This document shows positions 10,356-24,624 of a stretch of DNA of 64,000 nucleotides, piece by piece. The DNA is from Seriola aureovittata (Eukaryota > Chordata > Actinopteri > Carangiformes > Carangidae). A program made the translations under genes and the position numbers. Under the pieces are notes generated by a model. That model saw nothing but the letters and a program-made list of their open reading frames with translations, ran no database searches and was not told where the DNA came from. The DNA is taken from contig NC_079386.1 in the NCBI RefSeq assembly GCF_021018895.1, forward strand, positions 11,959,835 to 12,023,834. Reading direction: 5' to 3'. The stretch's first letter is position 1, and each line of letters opens with the position of its first letter.

Positions 10356-13300
10356 AGCGATGGAGAGAGTCGGGACAAGGTCAGCCTCTTTGATCTAAAA
10401 TTTGAGTTGCACCTTTAGGGCATTGCTCTGTTGTGTCCGTGTGTGTCTGTAATGTGTGTGGGCGAGTATGTTTGTGAGATGGGAGCGCCAACAACACCCT
10501 ATTTTTCTTATCTGGTGATTGACAGACGGCAATCACGTTCTAATCTAAGTAGCTTAATAGCTTTGCGTGGCTCTAGCGCCCTGATATCCTCTTAAATCCA
10601 CTAATAGGGGTCTTAACCAATTACCTCGCTGGGCGCCGGCCTTAGATTAACTACGTCTACTGTATTATTGTGGAAAGCAAATTATGTGCTTACAATGCTA
10701 CGCCAGGACAACAGGTTTGACAGATGCCCCCATTGCCAGTGACTACTGTCAAGACAGTGCAATATGTTGAAGATAATTATCCCAAATACAGCAAAAACCA
10801 AAGCTGAGGAATTGGCTCCGGATAAATACAAAAAAAAAAAAAACAGTGAGGAGGGAAAAGAGGAGTCTACTCCACAGCCTTGACCGAATGCTTAAACATT
10901 ACACCGTGCCAAAGTTAATAAGAGTGCCAGTGTTATAGAGATGCTATATTAGATGTAATTTATTCATGACCTGATGCAAAGTATGGAAAACCAAAATCAA
11001 GCAGAAGCGAGGGTGAGTGCAAACCAAGCCAAGCATGCCTTTGCCCATAGTAAAAAAGAAAAACAAAGAGTTTGGACCATGGCTTACTTTTAATGCTCTT
11101 TTTCTCCTGTAAAAGAAAAAAATAGAACAGAAATCACTCTTTTTATTTTTGCACTTATGCAATAAAATATATGTATATAGATATACTGTATGAGAGACCT
11201 TGAGGAGCATCGAGGATGTAACTAAAAGTCACGTTGACAACAGCACCAAAAAAGTGTTATGCAGAGCAGACACATGACTGAGGAGACAATGCAGCGGAGA
11301 CAAGGACAGCAAAGGAAGAGGAGACAGGGAAAACAAAATGAGAGTCCTCTAAAGTCCTACTGATTATGTTTTTTAATCAGATCAGCAAACGAATCACTTG
11401 TTTCACTACGATTTTGCCTCTGAGCAAAGCATTCGGTATTACTCCGAGAGTGCCATTCCTGTGCTGCTAGACACCTTATTTCTGCTAAATACCTCGTGGA
11501 ATCCATTTTTGTGTCACAAATTACCTTTGTAAAGCATCAACTAATGATTGCCATTCAATGTATAGCCAACGCCTCGGGGAGTAGCTGCCACTCGACAGAA
11601 CAATCAAATAACTTTTTGTCATTAGTGAGCCCAAACAACTGAATAGTTCTGTTTAATGAATTGTAGATAGCTAAATAAATGAGGAGAAAGGCTATAAAAA
11701 ATAAAGGGGAATTGAGAGATGAAATGGCAATCACAAACAGTTAACATGCCAGCTGATGTGATGAATATGATGATGGATCACGGGCATGGTGAGTAAAAGA
11801 AACGTCTTTGTCTCCCTTTCCCTCCTTCTTTCCTCTGTCGCAGCTCCGCAAACACAGACATCAAAGAGACAAAAGCCGGATATCAGGTACTGATTGCCTT
11901 GCTCATTTACACCTACGATTGAGCCATCAGGCTACCCACAATGCACAGCGGCTCTCGCTCTCGTCTCTCGAGGCCTCTGCGCCCTGCTCCTGAATGCTCA
12001 TCCAATTGCCTCCTCACCCCTCCCTCCCTCCCTCCCAGTCACATTCAGACAAACTAGTAAGAAAAAAAAAAAAAAAGGAAGTCAGCAGGGAGGACCTCTT
12101 GATTCTTCCAGCTATCACGGGGGAAGCAGCCAGCCTTCAGCATCACATCTCGGCTGCCCTGCACGGCGAGGTGCTGAGGTAGTTAGCCGGCGCTCTGTGT
12201 GTTGTGCGCGCTGGAAGGAGGCTGATTATTTCCAAGCCATGGTCCACTGACTCTGCAGGCTTCCTCAAAATGAAGACGTTTCCCACTGAGCTAATAAATT
12301 GGGTTGCAAAACCAAAGCAAAAAATGCTCCGTTTTTTTTTTTTTCCCCCTCTTGCTCTCTTCAAAAGTGTCACCTCCCCCTGAGGTTGGGCCATCAATAT
12401 GAGTACTTTAAAACCACTTAAATCCATCTGTCCACGCTTCAGCCTGGACTAGTATTTTAACCTACAGGCTCAGGATGACTGTGGGTCCTGGTAAATTAAT
12501 TTTAATGTCCACTCAACATCAACAAATTATTTTAGTGCTTTATGAACTGCCTTATTTAATTCAAACTTTACTTAATTTAAAAGAATGTTACTCACTAATT
12601 AAAGGTGAAACATTACAACAAAAAAAAAAGGGAAAAACTTTCAAGGATCTCTATGGAGGAGACATGCACCGCTGCTCCATACATATCCATAGGCCCTTTA
12701 AAGACCCAGTTCAGGAATCAGGACGTAGAAAATATCTTCAAGCCCTCAGAGCACACGCAGCACAGCAGCAGGCTTTTGTTATATATATTCACAAACATCC
12801 CGCGAGCCCTCACTACCAACCACAACATAACACAATACAAGTGGGTCACTCTGCTGTGTAGAAAAGCCTCCCTGCAACACTGAGAGCCCAACAAGGAGGC
12901 CTCTCCATCCCATCCCATGTTATGCCCCCCTCCCGGGGGGCGTGGGGGTGGGGGGCTTTAGCTTTGTTGTGTAGGAGATCCAGAGCCAGGAAACAGTGAC
13001 ACAGGCTGGGTGCCACGGGCAGGTGACAACCCCCCCCCCTCCAGTCGCTGGAAGAGAAGAGCTTTCAGCTGAGTCCGCTCATAATAGCCATTAGCTCTCT
13101 CTTACATTTACTGAAAAGAGGCTTCCGGAAGAAGAGCGAGGGAGGGGGGGAGGGGGGGGGGGTGGATCAGAGAGTGATTGGCAGTTGAGGCGAAACGGTA
13201 AAGCGGCAGCTTTGGCTGAGATATGGACCAGAAAGTCACGCACTTGCTGCAGCAGTGATTACCCACCGAGATGCCACTGTGCGGCAGAGCTCCCGGATAT

Positions 13301-16300
13301 TTGTGCATTTGCTGATTTGACTTTAAGGAGTCTGTATAGTGAGGACTTTCTTCATTTGTGCAAGAAAGCAGGCTGAAAGTGGGACAGTGGTTGCGCTACT
13401 TGAGCTGTGGCTTTTCTTAGCTGGCTTTAGTCAGCCACCCTATCAGCTGACTAGCTTACACTGTGGGATATTTCAAAGAGCCTCCGCTGCCGGGGTACAG
13501 TAGCAATTCGATGCGGTGTCTTTAGCCCTCGCTAAGATGTTGCAGCGGTAGGAAAGAAATGGAGGGTTAGACTGTCAAAGCTTCCGGGCATATGCGCGCT
13601 AATGTCTGTTGTGGGGGCATTTCTGGGCAATTATGGTTTCATATGTTTTGTTTGTGTTGTGGTACTGCACACAGTGTTTTCACTGCAGCATGTCAGGAAG
13701 TGCACTTGCCAGTCCGCATTCATCTACGTCACCACCGCTTTCACTTTTGAGCTGTACCCCCCTTCCAACCCCCACCCACCCAACCACCCGCCCCCCCCCT
13801 GCACCACCGCTCTTCCCATGCCTCCTCCCCTTCCTCTCTCTATATTTCGCTACGAACCACTGCTACACAGACTGAAGCTCCGTGACCTTTTGCCCTCTCT
13901 TTTCCGGCCGGCAGATTCAATCCAAACAGCTGAGACGTTAGGAGGGAGGGAGGGATGGGATGGAGGGAGCGGCAGGAGAGAGAGAGAGAGAGAGAAAGAC
14001 ATGGAGGAAAATACAAAAAGTCTGAGAGTGTTGAGGAAACAAAACAGGTGAATCCTGCATGGATTTCTATGTGTGTGTCTACACTGTCTTTAACAGACAT
14101 TGCAGTTGGCTGGACGGCAGGTAGGGGTCAGAGCAGAGAGGGGGGGATGGGTAGAAAATATAGGAGAGAGAGAGAAAGAGAGCGAGAGGAGGGAGAGTGT
14201 GTGTGCATAGTATAGCAGGGTCAGGGCCAGGGAGAAGGGAAACAGCAGATTGAGTGGAGAAGACAGCATGGCTGCCTCTGGGCCGTCACAGGCCAAACAC
14301 ACTGCCAAAGAGAGCAGTGGAGAGGAGAGCAAGGAAGACAGGAGGAGAGGAGAAAGAATCGAGGACATTCACAAAGACAGGAGGAGGAGAGAGGACGGGA
14401 AGACAGGACAGAGGAAGAGCACAGAAGGAGAAAGAGTGATGACATGAGGAACCTTGATAACAGCACATGTACTGTACTGTAAATAACTCCTGGTAGCATG
14501 TGCTTCTCAGGTCAGTCGGTGTTCTCTCACACCGGCACACATTAACCTATCAGACCAAAAAACCTCGATTTAGCCTGTTTTTAAGGTTTCAAATTATCTC
14601 TCCAACAATAAAGTCCTGTGTCCAGGGAAAGGTCAGGCGCCACTCACCTCTCCTTTAACTCAATCTAATTTACTTCCATCACATTCCCCACATTAAGAAA
14701 GCTCAAAACAACACTTTAACCTCCAAATGTCATTTACACCCATCCACATGATTCCAATTTGAAGCCAGAGTAGAACATCTTATTCTTGATCAAGACAAGG
14801 GAAAAGAAAGTTTTTAAGGCGTGGGCAAAAAAAGAAAAAGAAAGAGGCAGGAGAGGGCGCCCGTGTGAGAAGAGTGAGCCTAGCTTTGAAATGGGCTTGT
14901 GATTGCCTTGCACCCCTCATCAAAGACCTCCCTGTACAGACAGATCTATTTCGCACGGCGGAGCAATCAGCGTGAGGATGACAGTGTACACTGCTGGGTG
15001 TCACACAGATTACTCCGTGCAGCTGAGGGAGAGAAAATGAAATATTTATCCTGAAAAAAAAAAAAAATAAAATAAAACAGCTGTTGGAAATACTCAGGCC
15101 TTCATGAGAAAAAGGGAGAGTGAGAGGGGAAAGAAAGGAGACAAATGAAAAGTGGTACAAGGAGACAGGAGCGAATGAAAATAAGGAGAGAGAGGGAGAG
15201 AGAGATCGGGATGAAACTCAAACGAAGAACAACACCAAAGAGGGCTTGCGTTTCCCGCTGTAGTTGCTCTGCAGTCGTCTTTCTTGTCTCTCCCTTTCTA
15301 CACATTCTCGCCTCTAATAAGGTCCCATTTAATTAGGTGAAACTTGCCGACAAATGATGGTGCAAGAGCGAGACTCCCTGTGTTTGGCTGTCTGGCTTTT
15401 TCAGGGCCCCTGTGGCATTGCCTCGCAGCTGAGAGGTCCTCCGCATCAAAGACAGACAAGCAGACAGACACTCAATGCAACTGAATACACACACACACAC
15501 ACACACACAACTAAAGGTGGCTGTCTGGGGGGGGGGGGTAAAAATGGAGAGAAAGAGGGAAAAGAAAAAGAAGAAAGAGGGAGAATGGCCTAAGAGAAGA
15601 AAATAAGGTGAGGGAGGAAGTGTTCCTGAGAGAAAGGAGCGGCGAGAAAAGGAATGGGTTGCTAAATTATTAAGGCCGTGACGGCGAGTTCAGACAGAAC
15701 AATATCCACAGGAAAAAGCGATATTTGTCTTTCTCTTGCTGAGATGTTTGCCAGACAATTAAGGAGGGGATGGAGGAGAGAGAGACGCGGGGTGGTGCAG
15801 GGGGAAAATGAGAACACAAGGGGGGGGGGGGGTCCTGGAGAGCGATGACCTTTTCACGAAAACGGTGCAAGTCATGCCGCGCACCGCTAGCAACGGCATT
15901 AATTGATGGCATTAACGTCAGCAGTGGAGGTTTTTTTTTGTTTTTTTTTTTCCTTCAGTGGCACAGCCAGTTAAATCCAAACCTCAAAACATGTAACCCC
16001 TATTAGTCCAGTTAAGATCTCCCAAGCGGGGGGCCAATTTAATCGAAGGAGTAGAAAATAAGGAATTTTCCATCCCTCTTAATTACTCTTCTACACATAA
16101 GAAATGACTATTTATCAGTAGTGTTTTAACGCAAATCGCACTCCGTTCCTGAGCCTGCTTGATCCACATTTGCCCTTTTTCATAACTAACATATTTCCCC
16201 ATAGCAGTAAACCTTTTTTTTTATTTTGGCTTCAGCAGTAGGAGGAATGGAGGAATGCTGCTGAAAGTGGCAGCAGGTGATGTATTCTTTGCCTCTCTGA

Positions 16301-17747
16301 GCTTCTTGAAGTATTTACTGCCTTGGCAAGGGCAACTAAAGGAATAATCTGGGACCCCCTCACCACCACCACCACCCCCGCCCCCCCGACATGCCTCAAG
16401 AGGTGCAGGACGGGCTCAGAGCAAAACCGGAGAGAGAGGAGAGGCGAGAGTGAGTGAGGGGAAAAGATACAGAGCCCTCGATGGAGTTTTGTAATGAGCT
16501 GTCACCTCCTTTTGCCTCGCTTTTCGAGACGCCCAACCTCTGCGTGGAACAAAGGCCCGGCATCAAAAAATACACACGAGGCCCATCAGTACTTTATAGG
16601 TAGATGACATCACTTCCTTTTCATGCTTCCCAGTGCTTCTGCTCACACTGCAGGCAGGCATTATGGGTATGATATGGCTGCTTTTCTCTTTCAGCAGGGT
16701 CAATACTCTTTCTGGAATAATGAATGTACTGCGGCCTGCTCCTGAGGTAATTAATTGAAGAGAGATTAACTAGCATAATTTCATTCTGGTGACGATCTCT
16801 CAGCCAATTATCAAATGCGGCTTGCACTCTACCTCCCCTCTGCACACGTCCTCACTCTCTCTCTCTCTCTCTGGGTCCCTGCCTCTCTCTGCACATTTGA
16901 ACAAGTCAGCACTCAAAAGCCAAAAGGCCCCGCCAATAAATAAAGTGCCCCCCCCCCCGCACACCGTGCCCCCTCATTTATCTTGCATGTGCACGTTCGT
17001 GGACGTGCATGTGCAGAGATGCGTTGCAGGCGAAGCTCCTCTGCTCGCAGCGCACGCAGCAGGTGGTTGTCGTGTTAACAGGAAGCAGATTCTCTCTCTC
17101 TTTCTCTCTCTCTCAGGTGCATAAATGCAGACACTACAGGCCGTGTCCTCGCAGCGCCTCTGACCCCTAACCTCGTCCATAAGTGGAACAACAGCAGGGT
17201 GAGCTGGAGAGGAGAGAAGCAGAGTGACTCATCCACTCTGCTAATAAGAATGATGGCTCTGGCTTCCTGCCTCACACACGACGACTAGTGACACAATGCC
17301 TAACTAAAAAAAAAAAAAAAATCTGCAGAATCTTAAAACAAAGGGATTTTCTCATCAGGCTTTCATATTATCCTTCAGGCGTAACTTTTCTAATCACCTT
17401 TACAAGCTACGACTCACATCTTTGTATATGCAATTCAGTTCTGCTTGAAAAAATACCCAATTACAGTATGAAATAAAGTACTTCGTGCCCACCCCCCTTC
17501 ACATTCACACACACACACACACACACATGCGCGCGTTTATGTGTGCTTTCCTCCGCATGGCAGTCTGAGCTTATACAGAATACTCTGGAAGCCCCGTAAG
17601 GATTAGCTTTAGCTGCTCTGCTATGGTGCACACATGCAACACTGCTAGCAACCGATAAAACAATATGGCAGTTTCAGCTCATTTTCATGTTTCCACACAG
17701 ACACTGCCACTTTTGCGCTGCAGCAAAACCTTACATTAACCGTGCAG

Positions 17748-17750
<3 letters not shown>

Positions 17751-17780
<30 letters not shown>
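17751..17780 (+). repeat. (GT)15 microsatellite
   Basis: Uninterrupted GT units. Confidence 0.95.
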
Positions 17781-17781
<1 letters not shown>

Positions 17782-19559
17782 GACACTCCGCATTCCCAGC
17801 CACGGACAAGAAGACAAGCACACAGCATTATTTGATAAGACAAAACACAGAATACAGATGAAGGAGCGGTGTGTGTGTAGAAAATGGTAGGGCTTACTGA
17901 GCTACTGTGAGCGTGTGAGCGAGGGGTTAAATAAGTTTTTTTTTTAAAAAGAGATGTGTGTGTGTCTGTATGTGTGTTTTTATTGTTTATTACTCCTCTA
18001 AATTCTTTCTCCCTCACACACATTCACACCATCCCTCAGCCTCTGTCTCTCTCTCTCCAGTCTTTAGAAAAAGAAGTGTCATTGCTTCTCCTCCACTGTT
18101 ACTCTTATCGCACACTCCCAGGCGCACTCACACAATAGCCTGTTTTACACCATTAAATGGTTATTTGTCAAAATACAATTTCAATTAAATCCTCCCTAAA
18201 ATAAAAAAAAAAAGAGAGGGGAAGAAAAAGGTCTGTGATTTGAGTTTTTTACAGATCGTACTAATAAGAGAAAACATCTAAATCATAGGTTTGTATGGGG
18301 GGACTGTCGGGTCTACATGGGGCAAGAAGTAAGGATTGTTACAGGGGTACAGTCAAGGAACATAATGATAGCAACTGAGGCTTTTTTTAAAATCTGATAT
18401 AGTTCAAATGAATGGTGACTGCTCAGGACATACATCACGCTCAGCACATGTTCAGCCTTGCAGCGCATTAACTATGAAGCTATGACCAAAAAAAAAAAAA
18501 AAAAGTATTATTATACTACCTGGCAAAGGGACTCATATAACACTGGTAGCAAATTTGCATCAGAATTTCATTGCGTCCTGCTCACCGGATCTGATTTACT
18601 GTGACCTACATACCAGAAAATTGTGTTCATGCAATGCATAATTATTATTTCAAAATAAAAGAAAACCCTGTAATAACCACCCGCGCTAAATTGTCCTCTC
18701 TCAGCACCTAATGTCTAAAACAAAGCTTCCACTTGCCGTAAGTCGATAGCAGTGGCAAGCTAGCTAGTTAGCTTGTGAGTCAGCCAAATAACACCTACTA
18801 TCTACCATGCTTGTCACCCTGAGTGTAGCAATTAGATCTCAGCTGCTAGCACATCCTAGGCCGGCGTGAGCTGGGCATGGTGAGTCACGACCTTAATGGA
18901 AAGCTGGTGGTGGAAATGTGGTGGAGGGTAATTATGCTGACCTCAAGGGACAGGCTTTCAGTTTTTACAGCATGTAGGCTCATAAACAGGCACAGGGAGC
19001 TCCACTCCAGGGCAGAGAAAAAGGCAAATTATCCGGGGCCCATGTTTTCCAGAGGGGATTGTTTTTGTTTTTTTTCTGTGTTTCAGCAGGTTCAAAGAGC
19101 GTGATGGACTTTTGTGTTCGACCACAAAACTGTGAGGGGGAACTGAGGTGATCTCTGTTGATGTGGGTGAAGAAATGTTTCCTTTTTACTTAGCAAATTC
19201 AAATTTAAAAAAACAAAAAAATGACCAGCTCATTTACAATACAGGAAAAAAAATGTCATAAGAATCTACAGTGGTTGCGCTGTGGATTCAAGATGAGGCA
19301 CCTGTTGCAGTTGCCTTGCATCCGTTACAAAAAACTAAAGAACACTTTAACTGGGTCTTTTGTTTTTAGTTTTGGGTCCTTTTTTCCTCTCTGTTATGTT
19401 GGTTTTCAACCCGCAGGCATAATAATTAGGATATCAGGATGTGCCAACACTCTCAGACACCGTTCTACAGTATAACGACAAGGGAAAACCAAACAAGCGA
19501 TCAGACGGGTTTTAGAGAATTTTCCCTTCAGGACACATAGAACACCTACTGGGAAGGTT

Positions 19560-20337
19560 AAAAACAAACCGCATCAAATGGCTCTGCACAGTGCAGCCCC
19601 TGATGAAAGTGCTAAAAGGATGTGCCAGTCAGCAAATAGGTTCTCCGGCACCTCTTTAATGTATCCTTGAGTCTAACCAGGGTGCCTCTGCTGTGTAAAA
19701 CCTCCCACAGCGTCGGAGTGTTTAAGAACAGAGAAGCAAAGGCATTGGTGACAGCATGAAGGCCTCACCCTACACCAGGAGTCTCGGTCAGTTCAAATTA
19801 TAGACCGCTCGTATGGACAAAACATGTTCCAGATATACCGCAAAATGTTGGCTTGTTTCCGCAAGGAGAGGCTCCGGAGCAAGGTGACAATCGTGATCTT
19901 TGATTTCTCGAGTGCCTTAAACGCTATCCAGCCACTCCTGCTCAGGCAGAAGCTCAGAGCGATACAGCCTGATAACGCCAAGGTGTCCTGGATTATAGAC
20001 TATCTCGCAGATAGGCCGCAGTTTGTTCCCTGCCGGAGTAGTACATTGGATTTGCTGCTGCAGTTGAGGCACTGTTCTGTCGCCTTTCCTTATTCACTCT
20101 CTATCTTTTGACTTGAGACTCAACGGCGGGTCACGCCACCTCCAGATTTTTCCCCATGATTCCTCCATAATGCGATGCATTCGTAAGAGGAGAGGAGGAG
20201 GTGTATATACGAGTCTGGTTGGGAGATCTGCTGCGTGGTGCAAAGACCATCTGCAACTGAACAGTTGTAGAATGAGGAGGATTACTAAGAGGATTTCTGA
20301 TGAATGTGAGCTAGTGACACCTTATTCACACTTTTGA
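19560..20337 (+). mobile_element. Decayed LINE reverse-transcriptase fragment (fish Rex1/L2-like type)
   Basis: Reverse-transcriptase blocks appear in order but in different frames with stops between them. There is a stretch resembling HLFNVSLSLTRVPLLCKTS (about 19640-19710), then NYRPLV near 19800, then the best frame at 19824-20111 with VTIVIFDFSSALNAIQPLL and SWIIDYLADRPQFV. After that come pieces matching the DDSAxxxCI region and the AWCxxxHLQLN region (20150-20265). FDFSSAFNTIQPLLL and SWIxDYLTxRPQFVRL are typical of fish Rex1/L2-clade elements. The copy is truncated, frameshifted and cannot be functional. It lies antisense to the host gene. Confidence 0.8.
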
Positions 20338-23012
20338 TGTGAAATGTGTCACACATTAAATCAAGTTTTATTTTTCTGCGTTGCCCGTGTGTGTTTGTAT
20401 GCATGCATGTATGTGTCAACACAAGGACGTTCAAGCTGTGAGAGCGCTACCCACGTCCTCTCTCCCATCATTCCCATCCCTAAGAGGTTTTGCATGTTGG
20501 GTCAAATTATGCAGGCTGAACATTCCCACTATCCTCTCCTCCTCGCTTTGCTCCACCAGCTAAGGGGGTGTCAGCGACAGTGGCATGCCACATCTTAAAC
20601 ATTCATCAGTGCATGATTCTGTTTCCAGCAACAAACGCCACAGGGAGACAACAAGCCTCTTTTCAGTCATCACTCAAAAGTCGCTTCCTATCCTTGAAGC
20701 ACCAAATCTAGATTTGAATGCAAGTGGACACTTGAAAGCAAGTTTCCCATTAACATTCGCATGTATCATACGGATGAACAAGAAAGGGAGATGATTGGAA
20801 GTGAAATCGGCTCTGGATTCGAGTCACTAACCAACACCCACCCCCACCCCCCCACCCCCCCAAACCCTTTCAACCCACAACACACACCCTTCTTAACAGG
20901 CCAGTTTAGCAATATAGAACTACAGCACCATGGCTGGAGCCATACACAGTGTATTATTTAAAGCACCGGGGGCCCAATTTGTCACTCTGGCGGGCTCATC
21001 ACAGGCGAACATCCTTTATGAAATGCACTTTTCACGCTGCCTGTCGGAGGGATCAAAGCAGCAGCAGCCTTGCCCGTTTCTCCCTCTTCAGTTTCCCTGC
21101 TCCGATTCCCACTGACAAAATGAGTCAATTTAAACCAAATGGATCCCCTATCAAAATAACAAGAGTGAGTGAGCGAGATAGACGGGGAGAAAGAGATTCA
21201 TATCGTGGGTGGGTGAAGTTTGGACAGGTGGGCAGTAACTAGGGAATATGGGCACTCATCCTCTCTTATGTTGACTGCAAATTGTAGGATATAGGACAGA
21301 AATGCCGTCACTGTAGTCGAGCTGAAGTCACTTCTCAGCTAAATGGAGTTAGACGCTCGGACTAAGTGTGTAAAAACAGCAGTGTGCGGCAGAGACAGTG
21401 TAGTTTCTCACCTGTTTATTTCTATGATGGCTAATAAGTGTGTACGCTGTTTCTATGTCCACTATTTTGTGTCCATTTTGGACATGGCTTCACTCACTTT
21501 TACCTTAAAGGTGAATTTCAATAAATTAGGACTCTTTAGTAACATCGAGTGGAGACTGTATGAAACTACAACAGCATTACAAAAGTAAATCTCCCCTTTT
21601 TTATCAAATTCTTAAAGAATTTAAGTGTGAAGTAACGGATACAGTACTCTAAAGATAAGACTGAAGCTTCACGTCTTGTATCTGCATCCTGCGTCTCCCA
21701 CGTACCCACAAAACACACACTGACATCCGAACAGCTAAGCTAGCAGTTGAAGCTAAAGCACGTCTCCGTTTCATCGCAGTCAGAGAACCATCGGTTGTTT
21801 GATAAACGTAAGTGCTATGTTGCATCGCCAGCAAACATAAGCCGTTAGTTTATGTGGCTAGCATCGTTTTTGTGGATTACATTATGTCGTCAGTGACTGG
21901 GTTAAATGCTAGAGACTGTGGCACCCCTTTGAGAGGCTAGTCCAGTGGGCACTGGGTCATCGGCTGGAAGGGGCGGGTTCCAGCACATACACAGAGCCGA
22001 TTGAGCCCGCCTAGCTGTTTCAGACACTTTAATTCCTCTGCAGCCAGAAGTTTAAAACAGCATTAATCTGACATTGATCGGCAATACTTTGAAAAAAAAA
22101 ACCCTACTGATATTTTGTGCAAAATATAACTGATTGCACCTTAAAGAGACACTTGAGGATCTTAAATTAATACTTGAGGAGTCCGACAGCCTCATGTTCA
22201 CCTCAGCATTCTGCACCTTATCTCTCATATGATACTCATATTAATATGACATTAGATGACACCGGGTGCGTAACATGCCTTTTTCTCTTTTGGCTTTTGA
22301 AGCACAGAAAGCACGCTTCATTATTCACCCAGCTTGACAGGCCTATTTCCCCCCCCCTTTCTACCCCTTCTACCCCCACCTCCTTTTTAGCAAAGCTCTC
22401 GACCAATTGATTTTTTCCTCTTTCTTCTGTCTACCCCTTCCCCCCCACCACCACCGCCCTTGATTCTAATGCTTCTGGGTTATGGGAAATATTTATTCAC
22501 ATTGATCGACGACAGAGCTGATGGGTCTTTCATGAGCGTCAGAACTCAAACTGTTTTCGTCCCACCGATGTCTCCAAATATCAATCACCAGTGGGAGAAG
22601 CGCGGGCCGGACTGCAGATTAGGGCAATAAAGCCCCAAAGGCCAGACACATTTTCCTAAAAGAGAATAGAGAACAGAAAAATATACACCAGACACCAATA
22701 GTCTGACCCGTGATAGAGTGTTTGTGTAGTCCGTGATGCTTCCTATTAGCTGTTGGTGCTCAGAGACACTGTTCTAAGAGACAAATAGAACTTTTTCTGC
22801 CAATGATAGAAACACCTGAGGCAGATCCGGACAAGTTCGGCCCTAGCGGGTGCGAAGTCATTTGAGTGCTGTGCGTGACGTGGCACCGATGGCTGGAGGG
22901 AGCGAGCCGATGATAATTCCTGCATCTGCGTGGTCCCTATTAAAAATGCAGCGCCGACAGGATATTTTCCGCATCAAATTTTCATAGCATCAAGCAGTCT
23001 CGACAGCCTCCG

Positions 23013-23016
<4 letters not shown>

Positions 23017-23054
<38 letters not shown>
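23017..23054 (+). repeat. (AC)19 microsatellite
   Basis: Uninterrupted AC units. Confidence 0.95.
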
Positions 23055-23056
<2 letters not shown>

Positions 23057-24589
23057 AGACGTAACAATGATGAAGTTCTTAAAGCCTATGTATCTCTCCT
23101 TTCTCTCTGAATGAACGCACTGTGGCTTATGTATGAGGGATGCAGACAAGAGTGTTGTGCCACGGTTCATGGAGAGTGGCATTCCTCAAGGGCCTTAGGT
23201 TGCGTATGCATGCTATCCCCCAGATGCACACCTTCAACACTGACTCTCATCACTGTTTACTCCCTCTCCTGTGTGTGTACATACGCGAAAACCCCATAGA
23301 CTCACGAAATGTGCCCGAGTGAGTTATTTTCCCAATGTTGGCAGGAGAGAGAGATCTCACAGCCATCTTGGTATCTAGTGACAGGTTGTCATTTGAACTG
23401 AGAGAACAATATGTGAGCTGTATGTAGAATGAGTGACAGACAGGTGCATTTAAACAGTCGGCGGCCCACAGGTACTGTACAGCCCGCTGACGTAACATAC
23501 AGTACAGTTGGCAACCAAACTAGTAAACACATTATGTCTAATCCTCATGAATATCACGACCCGCGCTGACTCAACTGCTCTTTTCATATTTTCATATTCA
23601 TATTCTGCTGTCACATCCAAGCTAAAAGCACATCATTCCAGCAAAATAAAACTCCGCGCATCGCCGTTCCACCGATTGCTGCATGCAAGGTCATATGTAA
23701 ATAGGTTTCCCCTTGCAGCAAGGGAGACAGAGGCATCACCATCCGTGTCAGCATCATAAAAAATAAAAAATAAAAAAAAAATGGCAAAAGCCGTGTTTGA
23801 TAAATACGCCTGCTGCACAATCGCCCGCCCCCCCCCCCCTTCTGGCCTGAGCAAATAGTATATGAGGAAGCGAGACGCTGTGGGAGTTTCAAGCTCTGTT
23901 ACAGGGGGACAATAAAGACGTACGCACGCATCATCCTCATAATCACCCTCGCAGTACCTACGCCCGTGTGTTCCCTTGTCATGTTGACCAGAACTCATTG
24001 TTTCATTTTGCTCCCCCAACCCCACCCACCCATCCATCCATTAAAACTCTTAACATGGAGAACGCTCTCAAAAAAGAGGTTGTAGTTGTATTAAAATGAT
24101 ATTAAACTAATAGTACTGGGTTTATCACTTTTTATGCATAGCGCTTCAGAAAAAAAAAAAAAATCCTTTTGATGACTCCCAACTTAATCCTAGCAAAGCT
24201 GACAGAGAATTTGCTTTCTATCCAGTTCACTGGTTGAAAGATTAGCATTGTCTCCGTCCTTTGATGAAAAGAAATCACCAAGAATAATACAGGGCAGATG
24301 AGGCTACACAACGGAATATGCAGCGAGGTAGTGAGTGAGTCATATGAAGGGTGGCGCTACGGAAGGGCATGTTGTGTTAGTACCTGATGGGCGTCATTTG
24401 AGAAAAAAAAAAAAAAGGAAAAAAAAGAAAAGAAGTAATAATATGTATTTACTTCCTTTGTTTCCTCTTGAGAGAGGAATGGGAGGGGGCTCATTGAGCT
24501 ACAGTGGAGTGTGCAACCAAATTAAGAGAGAGAGAGAGAAACATAATCAGAGAGTGGTATAGAGTGAGTGGGAGATGCAAGTGTGTATG

Positions 24590-24624
24590 AGAGAGAGAGA
24601 GAGAGAGAGAGGAAGAGAGAGAGA
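24590..24624 (+). repeat. (GA)n purine tract
   Basis: GA repeat with one GGAA interruption; homopurine on the plus strand. Confidence 0.9.

Larger units (their letters stand above)
9810..19559. other. Intron block nearest the terminal exon
   Basis: Contains G17 at 10339-10355, CT-rich and GA-rich stretches (13960-14000, 14150-14200, 15180-15205), CA at 15487-15509 and 17506-17527, and a GT30 run at 17751-17780. Two unique AT-motif islands lie at 10490-10680 and 11380-11670. Open frames seen here are low-complexity and not family-related. Confidence 0.6.

Noticed and set aside
11808..14540. Several 60-130 codon frames with Ser/Pro or Arg/Glu bias
   Set aside because: They overlap each other on both strands and follow GA/CT-rich tracts, with no domain or conserved motif.
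17751..17780. Reading frames rich in CVCVCV or THTHTH (here and at all GT/CA runs)
   Set aside because: Artefacts of dinucleotide repeats, not genes.
20816..20840. Possible tRNA B-box (GATTCGAGTCACTAACC)
   Set aside because: No A-box at the right distance, no cloverleaf by eye, and it is followed by C-rich low-complexity sequence.
23017..23054. Regularly spaced repeats as a CRISPR-like array
   Set aside because: All regular repeats here are simple dinucleotide runs in a vertebrate genome; there are no repeat-spacer units.
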